Made by a program: the position numbers and the translations under genes. From JBGTKH01 sp041744735 (lineage in GTDB: Bacteria > Planctomycetota > Planctomycetia > Pirellulales > Pirellulaceae), in the NCBI GenBank assembly GCA_041744735.1, contig JBGTKH010000088.1:1-33468 (forward strand): a stretch of DNA of 33,468 nucleotides, in the 5' to 3' direction. Position 1 is the first letter of the stretch; each line of letters begins with the position of its first letter. This document shows positions 23,712-30,152 of the stretch, piece after piece. The notes below the pieces were generated by a model that saw only the letters and a program-made list of their open reading frames with translations, was not told where the DNA came from and did no database searches.

Positions 23712-24158
23712 ATGAAATCCCGATCGTTGTTGTTGGCCGCCGCATCCGTGGCGGTGTTGGCGTTGACGGTGTACGCCGCCGACGTGAACCTGGAAGGTGT
23801 TAAGTGTGTTGTCGCGGGCCGGCCTGCCAAGGCCGAAACCGGGGTCGCCTACAAAGGCGGCAAGGTGTACTTCTGCTGTATGAATTGCCCGAAGGCGTTC
23901 GCCGCGGATACTGCCAAGTTCGCTTCGAAGGCCAATCACCAGTTGGTCGCGACCGGCCAAGCCAAGCAAGTCGCTTGCCCGTTCACCGGCCGGCCGATCA
24001 ATCCCGACACCGCGATCAAGGTCGCCGGTGCCGAGGTTGCGTTCTGCTGCAACAACTGCAAAGCAAAAGCCGAGAATCTTGAAGGCGCCGCGCAAGCCGA
24101 GGCGATTTTCAACGACAAGGCGTTTGACATGAGCTTCAAAGTCGGCGCCAACGAGTAA
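23712..24158 (+). CDS. Exported protein with two YHS/TRASH-like metal-binding repeats
   Basis: This 148-residue precursor begins MKSRSLLLAAASVAVLALTV, a signal peptide. Two similar units follow: unit 1 with CVVAGRPAK...KVYFCCMNCPKAF, unit 2 with CPFTGRPINPD...EVAFCCNNCKAK. Each has a lone cysteine before a GRP turn and an FCCxNC cluster, as in YHS/TRASH-type domains that bind copper or other soft metals. I chose the ATG at 23712 because AAAGGAG lies about 6 bases upstream; an ATG at 23694 is in frame but has no such site. It follows the cytochrome-like gene and ends before a strong terminator, so the two probably act together in the periplasm. Which metal it binds is not evident. Confidence 0.87.
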   Translation: MKSRSLLLAAASVAVLALTVYAADVNLEGVKCVVAGRPAKAETGVAYKGGKVYFCCMNCPKAFAADTAKFASKANHQLVATGQAKQVACPFTGRPINPDTAIKVAGAEVAFCCNNCKAKAENLEGAAQAEAIFNDKAFDMSFKVGANE

Positions 24159-24194
24159 CATCGCCGCACACGCTCGATTGTCAATCACAAACCG

Positions 24195-24227
24195 AGGAGC
24201 GTTCCGCCAAGGGACGCTCCTTTTTTT
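24195..24227 (+). terminator. Rho-independent terminator
   Basis: AGGAGCGT and ACGCTCCT form an 8-bp stem followed by seven Ts (24221-24227), placed 37 bases after the stop of the YHS-like gene. This is the clearest intrinsic terminator in the window. Confidence 0.85.
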
Positions 24228-24238
24228 CTGCGCCGTCC

Positions 24239-24359
24239 GTGGCAATGGGGTCGAGAGTCTTTTGCGATTTTGGCCGATGTGTATCAAACCGGCCAACGCG
24301 CGTCGGTGCGGTGCGGTGCGTCCAACAATTACGCATCCTCTTCGACCCCGTGTTGCCAC
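24239..24359. repeat. Inverted-repeat element related to 8620-8710
   Basis: The left end GTGGCAATGGGGTCGAGAG (24239-24257) and a right end complementary to it (about 24339-24359) bracket about 80 bases. The outer stretch GGGGTCGAGAGTCTTTTG resembles the arms at 8620-8710 (GGGGTCGGG...TTTTCAG), suggesting one family. It lies between the terminator and the 3' end of the metallophosphoesterase gene. Confidence 0.65.
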
Positions 24360-24433
24360 TGTGGAACTACATCGTCGTCCCAGCGAAAATCTGGGAACTT
24401 ATTTAATCCTGAATGCATACCGTTGGCGATATC

Positions 24434-25234
24434 TCAAAACTGCCCACGTTTACGCTCTTTCGCGGGGAGGATTTCCAGGCAGGTGGTCCACCAGCCGGTG
24501 AGGACGGCTTCGATGAACTCGTCGGGGAGTTTTTCCTGCCGCATTTCTTCGGCGAGTCGGTCGTGGTCGTAGGTGATGGGGACGAACTCCACGTTCAGGC
24601 CGGTGGCGGGCGAGTGGGATAGGAGCGTGTACCAGACGTTTGTTTGGCCGTCGTTTTCGGGGCGGCCGAGCACGCCGACGTTCACGAAGCGCCGGCCGTC
24701 GGACAGGTCGCGTTGCCATTTGATGCCGGTGTGCGTGGCGGCGATCACGTCGGCTTCATGCTGGTCGGCGAGCATGTTCAGGAAGTGCGTGGGCGTGGTG
24801 GATTCCCAGAGGAACTCGTTCACCTTGCGCGGGCTGCCGTGACAAAGCAGCACACGCAGTGGGCCGAGCGAGAAGCGGATCTGTTTGGGCAGGCCGCGCA
24901 GAAATTGGCGGTTCGCACCGGACGTATTGGCCAGCGTATAGTCGTAGCTGATCTGAGCGAAATAATTGTCGCGTGGATCGGTGTAGCCGCACTGGCAGTT
25001 GTCCAGGTCGTTGCCGATCGAGTCGTCGTAATTGCCTTGCAGGCAGATCACGCCATGCTGGTCGAGCAGCGGAAACACGCGGTCCGGGTGCGGGCCGAAC
25101 GCGCCCATGTCGCCCAAACAATAGATCGCATCGACGCCACGGCGCCGGGCGTCGCGAATGGCCGCCTCCAGCGCCAAATAGTTGTTGTAGATGCCGCCGA
25201 AGCAGGCGACACGGATGGTTGACGTGGAAATCAT
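24434..25234 (-). CDS. Calcineurin-like metallophosphoesterase homologue lacking metal site 1
   Basis: This 266-residue protein is a YfcE/ApaH-type metallophosphoesterase by motif order. Motif I, normally SDxHGN, reads GGIYNN (residues 13-18), so the Asp and His ligands are replaced by Gly14 and Tyr16. Motif II LGDMGAFGPHPD (Asp42), motif III GNYDD (Asn68) and motif IV CHGSP (His132) are kept. Motif V, normally GHTH, reads THTG (167-170), keeping His168 but replacing the last His with Gly170. By comparison with Mre11-type enzymes, the three lost residues are the private ligands of metal site 1, while the four retained ones form site 2. The start overlaps the radical SAM stop by ATGA, so it is coupled to that gene. 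It may be a one-metal enzyme or a binding protein; the substrate is unknown. Confidence 0.85.
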   Translation of the reverse strand: MISTSTIRVACFGGIYNNYLALEAAIRDARRRGVDAIYCLGDMGAFGPHPDRVFPLLDQHGVICLQGNYDDSIGNDLDNCQCGYTDPRDNYFAQISYDYTLANTSGANRQFLRGLPKQIRFSLGPLRVLLCHGSPRKVNEFLWESTTPTHFLNMLADQHEADVIAATHTGIKWQRDLSDGRRFVNVGVLGRPENDGQTNVWYTLLSHSPATGLNVEFVPITYDHDRLAEEMRQEKLPDEFIEAVLTGWWTTCLEILPAKERKRGQF

Positions 25235-26148
25235 GTTCGCTGGCCGCCGCTCAAATTCGCCGACGTTTCAAATCCGCTCGATGCATTGGAGCAAATCGCG
25301 CCGTATTGATAACAGGTAAAGCACGCGCCGTGCTGGATCGTGTAGGGAGAGCCGGCCGCGGCCAGCGTTTGGTCCAACAGCGCGTCGGGCGATTCGATCA
25401 AGATCGGGCAGACGTGCACGCCGCGGTCGGTGACGATGCGGCTGTGCTCGCAGACCAATTGCGAGCGGTCGTAGCCGGTCATCATGTCTTGTGTGACACG
25501 CTCCGTTTCGTCGTAACCGCATGTGCGCTGTTGCTCGGCGCCGATGCGCAACGTGGGCAGAATCTTCAGCCGCGGCCGCGAGTAGCCAGCGTCTTGCAGG
25601 ACGCGGACGAAGCGGCCGACCACTTCGCGCTCTTGCTCGTCGGGCCAAGTGCGGGCGGCGGTGATGATTGGCAGAAAGCCGTGCTCGACCAGCTTGATGA
25701 CGCCGCGCAGGGCTCGCGCGAACGTGCCGTCGCCGCGGATCGGGTCATTCGTCTCCGGCGAAAACCCGTCGATCGAAACGCGGAACTCCAGCGAATACAG
25801 GCTGGCTCGCTCGGCCGCGGCCAGCGTGTCCAGCCACTCGTCCTTCAGCACCGTGCCGTTGGTTAGTACGGTCGCGGGGCCGTAGTGCAGCGTCTCGACC
25901 AGAATCGGCACCATGTCCGGATTCAGAAACGGTTCGCCGCCTGTGAAATAATATTCCTTCACGCCCAGCGCGACCGACTCTTCCAGCCGGCGCTTTACTT
26001 CGTCCAGCGACAGAAAACCGAAGGCATTGTTCTTGGGACTGCAGCTAATGAAACAATGATGGCAAGTCAGATTGCACAACGTCCCCGCCACTTGAAACCA
26101 CAGGTGGTCCAGGTGCGACAGGGCGATCGTCGGTGCGGTGGTGCTCAT
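25231..26148 (-). CDS. Radical SAM protein with SPASM-like C-terminus
   Basis: This 305-residue protein has the radical SAM motif CNLTCHHC (Cys25, Cys29, Cys32) for the [4Fe-4S] cluster, followed by the glycine-rich TGGEPFLNPD. The C-terminal part carries further cysteines. One pair lies in CEHSRIVTDRGVHVC, and CFTCYQYGAIC follows near the end, matching the C-x2-C-x5-C spacing of SPASM/twitch auxiliary-cluster domains. Such enzymes modify peptides, sugars or cofactors by radical chemistry. The stop overlaps the metallophosphoesterase start, and the flavoprotein gene lies upstream on the same strand across a heptamer repeat. No precursor peptide gene is visible. Similarity to anaerobic-sulfatase maturases is possible, but the partner genes argue for a biosynthetic step instead. 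Confidence 0.88.
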   Translation of the reverse strand: MSTTAPTIALSHLDHLWFQVAGTLCNLTCHHCFISCSPKNNAFGFLSLDEVKRRLEESVALGVKEYYFTGGEPFLNPDMVPILVETLHYGPATVLTNGTVLKDEWLDTLAAAERASLYSLEFRVSIDGFSPETNDPIRGDGTFARALRGVIKLVEHGFLPIITAARTWPDEQEREVVGRFVRVLQDAGYSRPRLKILPTLRIGAEQQRTCGYDETERVTQDMMTGYDRSQLVCEHSRIVTDRGVHVCPILIESPDALLDQTLAAAGSPYTIQHGACFTCYQYGAICSNASSGFETSANLSGGQRT

Positions 26149-26164
26149 GCGGAGGTCAGGGGAG

Positions 26165-26227
26165 AGCGGTCAGCGGTCAGCGGTCAGAGGTCAGCGGTCA
26201 GCGATCAGCGGTCAGAGGTCAGAGGTC
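26165..26227. repeat. Nine-copy heptamer tandem repeat (AGCGGTC type)
   Basis: Nine 7-base units of AGCGGTC or one-base variants (AGAGGTC, AGCGATC) run without gaps. The stop codon of the flavoprotein gene (26212-26214) is inside the array. It resembles short tandemly repeated sequences known from cyanobacteria and other groups. Copy-number change could alter the last residues of the flavoprotein and the spacing to the radical SAM gene. Confidence 0.9.
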
Positions 26228-27492
26228 AGGAGATTATTTACACGGCTGTACAGATCCAGATTTTCACGGTCGCCGATGATGGTGAACAGTTCGCGAATCT
26301 GTTCCAGGCCGATCGTCACTAAGAACTTCGAGTTCCGTCCGTAGCTTTTCGAGCCCAGGATGTAGAAGTTCGGTTCAGGATTCAGCAGCGTCTGTGGTCC
26401 ACACGCCTTTTGATCCAAGCAATCGGCCGACGTTTGGCCCAATAGCGCGGCGGCCAATTTCATCGGCCCGCCGGTCGCGTAACATTCGTGAACTTGCAGC
26501 TCCCGGTACATCGAATTGTCCGGCCGATAGCCGACGTTGGCAATCACGCGGTCGAACGTGTGGTGGCCCGCGTGCTGTCCTGAGAATTCCACGACGAAGC
26601 GACCGCTGCTATCGTCGCGCTGAATCGACTCGACGAACGTGCCGGGCCAGTGGGCAATGTCGCCGCTCGCGCCGCGTGCACAACGATTCGCGGCGCGGCC
26701 GAGTTCGTCTCGCTGCGGCAAACGATCGTTGGGGATCAGTGGAATCGGGCCGGGTGAGTCGTCAATCATGTCTCGCCGCGTGATCCACGTGACGCGAGTC
26801 CCCGGTGCTTGCTCGGCCAACTGCGAAAGAGCGACCACCGTCGTTGCCGCGGAATGGCCGCAGCCCCCAAGCAGCGTCTGCTTACCCGCGTAAGAATGGC
26901 GCGCGCTGCCCAGAACGTCGGGCAGACCATATTCGATCGACTGCCGCAATGCCACTTCGCCGACGGCCGGAACTCCCCCGTTCCCCAAGCAGTTCGCATT
27001 CCCATACACGCCGGTCGTGTCGATCACGGCGTCGGCGATACTGATTCGTTCTCGCCCATCGCGTTCACGCAGTAACATGCGCAGCGGCTGGTCGGCCCGC
27101 TCTTCGTTGCCGGGAAGATCGCCCTTGAGCATTCCTTCGCGGCCGATCGCGACGACGGTTGTCTGCTCGCAAATGTGCTCGGCCAACAGATCGGTTTGCG
27201 AGAGCGGAATTAGATATCGTTTGGCCCAATCCCGGCCGGTCAACAGCGCGTCGTCATCGGGCGGCTGGTAGCGTTCGTCTTGAGCCGCGAGTGCCGCCAG
27301 CCCCAGCGTCGAGCGATTGAGCCGAAAGGGACTGAACATCCGCACGTGTCCCCAGCCCAGCACGTTCTCCGCCACTCCGCCGCGCTCAAAGATCTCGACA
27401 TCATAGCCCAGAAACCGCGCGTACAACGCCGCTTCCAATCCAATCGGACCTGCTCCGAGTACGGCAATCTTGGCGGGTGTGTCTACGGCCAT
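26212..27492 (-). CDS. FAD/NAD(P)-binding oxidoreductase
   Basis: This 426-residue flavoprotein has the N-terminal dinucleotide fold VLGAGPIGLEAALYARFLG with the acidic end EIFERG, and a second nucleotide-binding segment TLLGGCGHSAATTVVALSQL. RVIANVGYRPD near the C-terminal third is typical of the family's second FAD contact. It resembles flavin monooxygenases and thioredoxin-reductase-like enzymes that lack the redox CxxC. I chose the ATG at 27490-27492 because the FAD fold starts directly after it; the frame extends 32 residues further. It precedes the radical SAM gene, with the heptamer array between. The reaction is unknown, perhaps an oxidation step in the same biosynthesis. Confidence 0.85.
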   Translation of the reverse strand: MAVDTPAKIAVLGAGPIGLEAALYARFLGYDVEIFERGGVAENVLGWGHVRMFSPFRLNRSTLGLAALAAQDERYQPPDDDALLTGRDWAKRYLIPLSQTDLLAEHICEQTTVVAIGREGMLKGDLPGNEERADQPLRMLLRERDGRERISIADAVIDTTGVYGNANCLGNGGVPAVGEVALRQSIEYGLPDVLGSARHSYAGKQTLLGGCGHSAATTVVALSQLAEQAPGTRVTWITRRDMIDDSPGPIPLIPNDRLPQRDELGRAANRCARGASGDIAHWPGTFVESIQRDDSSGRFVVEFSGQHAGHHTFDRVIANVGYRPDNSMYRELQVHECYATGGPMKLAAALLGQTSADCLDQKACGPQTLLNPEPNFYILGSKSYGRNSKFLVTIGLEQIRELFTIIGDRENLDLYSRVNNLLTSDL

Positions 27493-27607
27493 GCCGTTGT
27501 TCCGAGTTGCAACGCAGGTGAAATCCAACAACAAGCATACGGTCGAAATCTTCTCAATTCTGTGATGGAGCATACACGTTAGCCCCATCGAAACGAAGTG
27601 CGGATGA

Positions 27608-27776
27608 TTTGGAGTGCGGCAACTCGTTGCCGCTTTAGGATCTTTTGGACGTTTTCATTGAGTTCAACTTGGCCATTACGTCGTCGAACGACAGACCGCG
27701 ATGCGGTCGAAATGGTTGGCGCCGCTCGAAGGACATCCAAAACTCCTAAAGCGGCGATCAATCGCCGCACTCCGAA
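27608..27776. mobile_element. MITE-like element with about 43-bp inverted ends
   Basis: The ends 27608-27651 and 27734-27776 are inverted copies that share TTGGAGTGCGGC, CGCCGCTTTAGGA and TTTTGGA with a few differences. Each end also has its own small hairpin (GCGGC with GCCGC). The 82 bases between hold no gene. The size (169 bases), lack of coding and palindromic ends fit a non-autonomous mobile element or a REP-like pair. It separates the flavoprotein gene from thiO on the same strand and probably acts on read-through. Confidence 0.6.
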
Positions 27777-27780
27777 ATTC

Positions 27781-28896
27781 TTAGCCGCGGCCGGGGTGGA
27801 AAGGGGAGAGGTCGAGTTGCGGATCTTCGCTGCGAATCAGGCGGCTGATGACGACGGCGGTGCCGGTGGATAGATGCAGGCCGCTGCGGAAGTGGCCGGC
27901 GGCGACGAAGGTGTTGGACAGACCGGGCACAGCGCCCAGATATGGGAAGCCGTCGAACGAGCCGGGACGCAGGCCGGCCCACGTGCGTTCGATCGGCGCG
28001 TGCTCTAACGCCGGCACGAGTTGCCGGGCGAGGTTGGCGAGTTCGGCCAGGGCCTCGTCGGTCGTGCTCTTGTCGAAGCCTACTTCCTCTTCGGTCGAAC
28101 CAACCAGCACGCGGCCGTCGTCGCGCGGCACGAGATACCGCGGGCCTTCGCTTACCACGTGTGTGAACAACGGCCGCGTCGCCGCAAACATCACCATCTG
28201 GCCGCGAATCGGCATGATGCCGTTGTCGATGCCCAATTGTTCCAAGAGCATTCGAGTCCAAGCGCCCGAAGTGATGCAGAAACGTTCGGCCGCGAGATCG
28301 CCGACATTCGTTCGTACGTGAAGCAATTCCTCATCGCCCACGTCGAAGCTCTCGGCTTGCACGTTGCCGGTCACTTCAACGCCGCGCTGAAGACACGCGG
28401 CGAGCAGCGCCTTGAGATGATCGGGATTGCGCAGTTGTGCTTCGTCGGGCAGCAAATACGCGGCCTTCAGTTTTCCGGAATGCACCAGATGCGACAGTGC
28501 CGGTTCGAGCTCGACGAGCCTCTGCGGCGTCAAACGTTCGATCGTCACCTGCTGTTGCCGGAGCAGACCATGTAAGCCTTGTAACGCCGCGGCTTCGCCG
28601 GCACTGCGAGCTATGTAGATGCCGCCGCAGCGCCGATATCCGGTGTCGATGCCCGTCTCGGCCCGCAGCATATCGGCCCATTGGGGATGCAGTTCGTGGC
28701 TGACCGCTCGCAGTTCTTCCCACGGATGCATGCCGCCGTAGCGTCCGGCGGGCGGCAGAATTCCCGCGCCGGCCCATGACGCTTCCTTGCCCGGCGTGCC
28801 GCGATCGATCACGCGCACTCGCAGCTTGTGCCGCGACAGTTCATAAGCCAGCGACAGGCCGATCACTCCACCGCCGACGATCAGGCAATCGTACAT
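27781..28896 (-). CDS. thiO: Glycine oxidase ThiO (thiamine thiazole synthesis)
   Basis: This 371-residue FAD enzyme of the DAO/GlyOx family begins with the dinucleotide-binding motif CLIVGGGVIGLSLAYELSRH, ends strand 2 in VIDRG, and has GKEASWAGAGILPPAGR, characteristic of ThiO. GFPYLGAVPG and GHFRSGLHLSTGTA near the end form the rest of the FAD and active site. It oxidises glycine to imino-glycine for the thiazole ring of thiamine. The stop of the glycosyltransferase-like gene lies 8 bases upstream, so they are one transcript. No other thi genes are visible, so the assignment rests on motifs alone; a related amino-acid oxidase is possible. Confidence 0.83.
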   Translation of the reverse strand: MYDCLIVGGGVIGLSLAYELSRHKLRVRVIDRGTPGKEASWAGAGILPPAGRYGGMHPWEELRAVSHELHPQWADMLRAETGIDTGYRRCGGIYIARSAGEAAALQGLHGLLRQQQVTIERLTPQRLVELEPALSHLVHSGKLKAAYLLPDEAQLRNPDHLKALLAACLQRGVEVTGNVQAESFDVGDEELLHVRTNVGDLAAERFCITSGAWTRMLLEQLGIDNGIMPIRGQMVMFAATRPLFTHVVSEGPRYLVPRDDGRVLVGSTEEEVGFDKSTTDEALAELANLARQLVPALEHAPIERTWAGLRPGSFDGFPYLGAVPGLSNTFVAAGHFRSGLHLSTGTAVVISRLIRSEDPQLDLSPFHPGRG

Positions 28897-28904
28897 TTTG
28901 ACTT

Positions 28905-29585
28905 TTACTCCCGATGATCGACGGCTTGATTGGCGTCGTTCACGGCGGACAGTAAGTTGTCCCAGCCGCTCTCTGACTCGGCTAACTCATGCAACTCGCC
29001 GCGCAGCCGATGTAGGTCATTCAATTCGTCCACGTCGTACCATTCGGGCAATTGGGCAAACGGACAACTTTTATCTTCTAATCGAGCGACAGTCTGTCGC
29101 CAGACGGCCGGGGTGCTCCAGTTGATGCCGTCAAAAATCGGCGGGACCTCGTTCGACGCACCTACCAAATAATAGCCGCCGTCCGGCGTGGGACCGAGTA
29201 CGACTGGAGTCGTCTCCAGTTGCTGAAACGCCCGCTGAACATAGGCAACGGGCAGCGTCGGGCTGTCCGATCCAAGCAAGACGACGCGACGGGCACCTTC
29301 CGCGAATGCCGTCTCGAAATAGTGACGCATCCGCGCTCCAAGATCGCCGGCCGCCTGTTCCACACACAACCAATCGTCGCCCGCGAGAGTCGTGAACTCT
29401 GACCGTTTATCCGGCGGCCAAAACGCCAGAATGCGGCGATCCGCGAGTTGTCCAAACCTGCGCAGTAAGGTAATAATGAAGTGGCGATAGACGTGGCTGG
29501 CCGCGGCTGGTCCAATGGCCGACGCCAGCCGAGTCTTGACCGCACCGGCTTGCCAGTATTTCGCAAAGATGCCTAATTGATTCAC
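28905..29585 (-). CDS. TIGR04282/DUF2064 family transferase (arsenosugar-type)
   Basis: This 226-residue protein starts MNQLGIFAKYWQAGAVKTRL with a GTG start codon. The family pattern is GIFAK...GxVKTRL near the N-terminus, then VVLLGSDSPTLP and VVLGPTPDGGYYLVG. This is the cofC-like nucleotidyl/glycosyltransferase fold named for arsenosugar biosynthesis in some clusters. The metal-binding SDSP and DGGYYL segments look intact. The GTG start has no strong Shine-Dalgarno. It lies 8 bases before thiO. A substrate cannot be fixed; arsenosugar synthesis is only a family label, because no arsM or ArsS-like gene is seen, although a radical SAM gene lies further downstream on the same strand. Confidence 0.87.
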   Translation of the reverse strand: MNQLGIFAKYWQAGAVKTRLASAIGPAAASHVYRHFIITLLRRFGQLADRRILAFWPPDKRSEFTTLAGDDWLCVEQAAGDLGARMRHYFETAFAEGARRVVLLGSDSPTLPVAYVQRAFQQLETTPVVLGPTPDGGYYLVGASNEVPPIFDGINWSTPAVWRQTVARLEDKSCPFAQLPEWYDVDELNDLHRLRGELHELAESESGWDNLLSAVNDANQAVDHRE

Positions 29586-29595
29586 GTTCGTGTTT

Positions 29596-29670
29596 GGGTG
29601 CCTGGGGCTGAGTCCGCGAAGCCCCAGTGCGTCGCACGCGGGGGCTTCGCGGACTCAGCCCCAGGCACCC
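29596..29670. repeat. Perfect 30-bp inverted repeat with 15-base loop
   Basis: Arms 29596-29625 and 29641-29670 are exact inverted copies, and the loop has its own small stem GTGC/GCAC. The repeat lies between the glutaredoxin stop and the start of the DUF2064 gene, both on the minus strand, so it could strongly terminate or block read-through. Perfect identity over 30 bases suggests recent formation or a dispersed mobile palindrome. Confidence 0.92.
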
Positions 29671-29673
29671 TGA

Positions 29674-29907
29674 TTAGCGCTCGGTCAGCAATCGCCGCAA
29701 CAACACTTCGTTCACTCGTCCGCGAAACCGTTCCTTGCCGTCAATCATCACGACGGGCACGCAAGTATCGTAGCGTGCCCTGAGTTCCGGGTTGGTATCG
29801 ATGTCAATTAATTCCGGGTTTAGCCCGTGCTGGACTAACCGAGCGTGGGCGTCGTCGCACAGGTGGCAACCGGCACGGGTATAGAGGATGACGGAGTTTT
29901 TAGTCAT
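29674..29907 (-). CDS. Glutaredoxin-like protein
   Basis: This 77-residue protein has the thioredoxin fold start VILYTRAGCHLCDDAHARL with a CxxC pair (CHLC) and the cis-proline segment TCVPVVMIDGK, followed by a C-terminal helix. It is a small dithiol glutaredoxin-family redox protein that should reduce or carry disulfides in the cytoplasm. I chose the ATG at 29905-29907 because the fold begins six residues in; the frame is open further upstream but without similarity. It is divergent from the kinase gene, with a palindrome in the shared upstream region. Confidence 0.87.
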   Translation of the reverse strand: MTKNSVILYTRAGCHLCDDAHARLVQHGLNPELIDIDTNPELRARYDTCVPVVMIDGKERFRGRVNEVLLRRLLTER

Positions 29908-29946
29908 GGGAAAACAATTGCGGAAAATCGTGATTTTCGCGGGCAA

Positions 29947-29965
29947 GTTTGCCGCCCTGGCAAAC
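29947..29965. promoter_or_regulatory. Palindrome between divergent glutaredoxin and kinase genes
   Basis: GTTTGCC and GGCAAAC form a perfect 7-bp inverted pair around a 5-base centre, 40 bases upstream of the glutaredoxin start. It could be an operator or an RNA hairpin. The other bases between the two genes show no clear promoter. Confidence 0.3.
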
Positions 29966-30152
29966 CGATGCGAATTGTGTTGGAGCCGCCGGCGAGAGTC
30001 CATCCCGCGGGATCGGCATGTACTTTGAATTGTCCCCACCGCGTGTTAAATTGGAAGGCGGAGTGCTTTGCGGTGGGGTCGAAAACTTGGTATCTTTTTA
30101 GCACTTCGCGTAGCCGCAAGCGATTATAGAGTCTCCACCCCGTTCGGCCGAC

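Noticed and set aside
28905..29585. Complete arsenosugar pathway
   Set aside because: Only the DUF2064-type transferase carries that family label; no ArsM or ArsS-like gene was found in the window.
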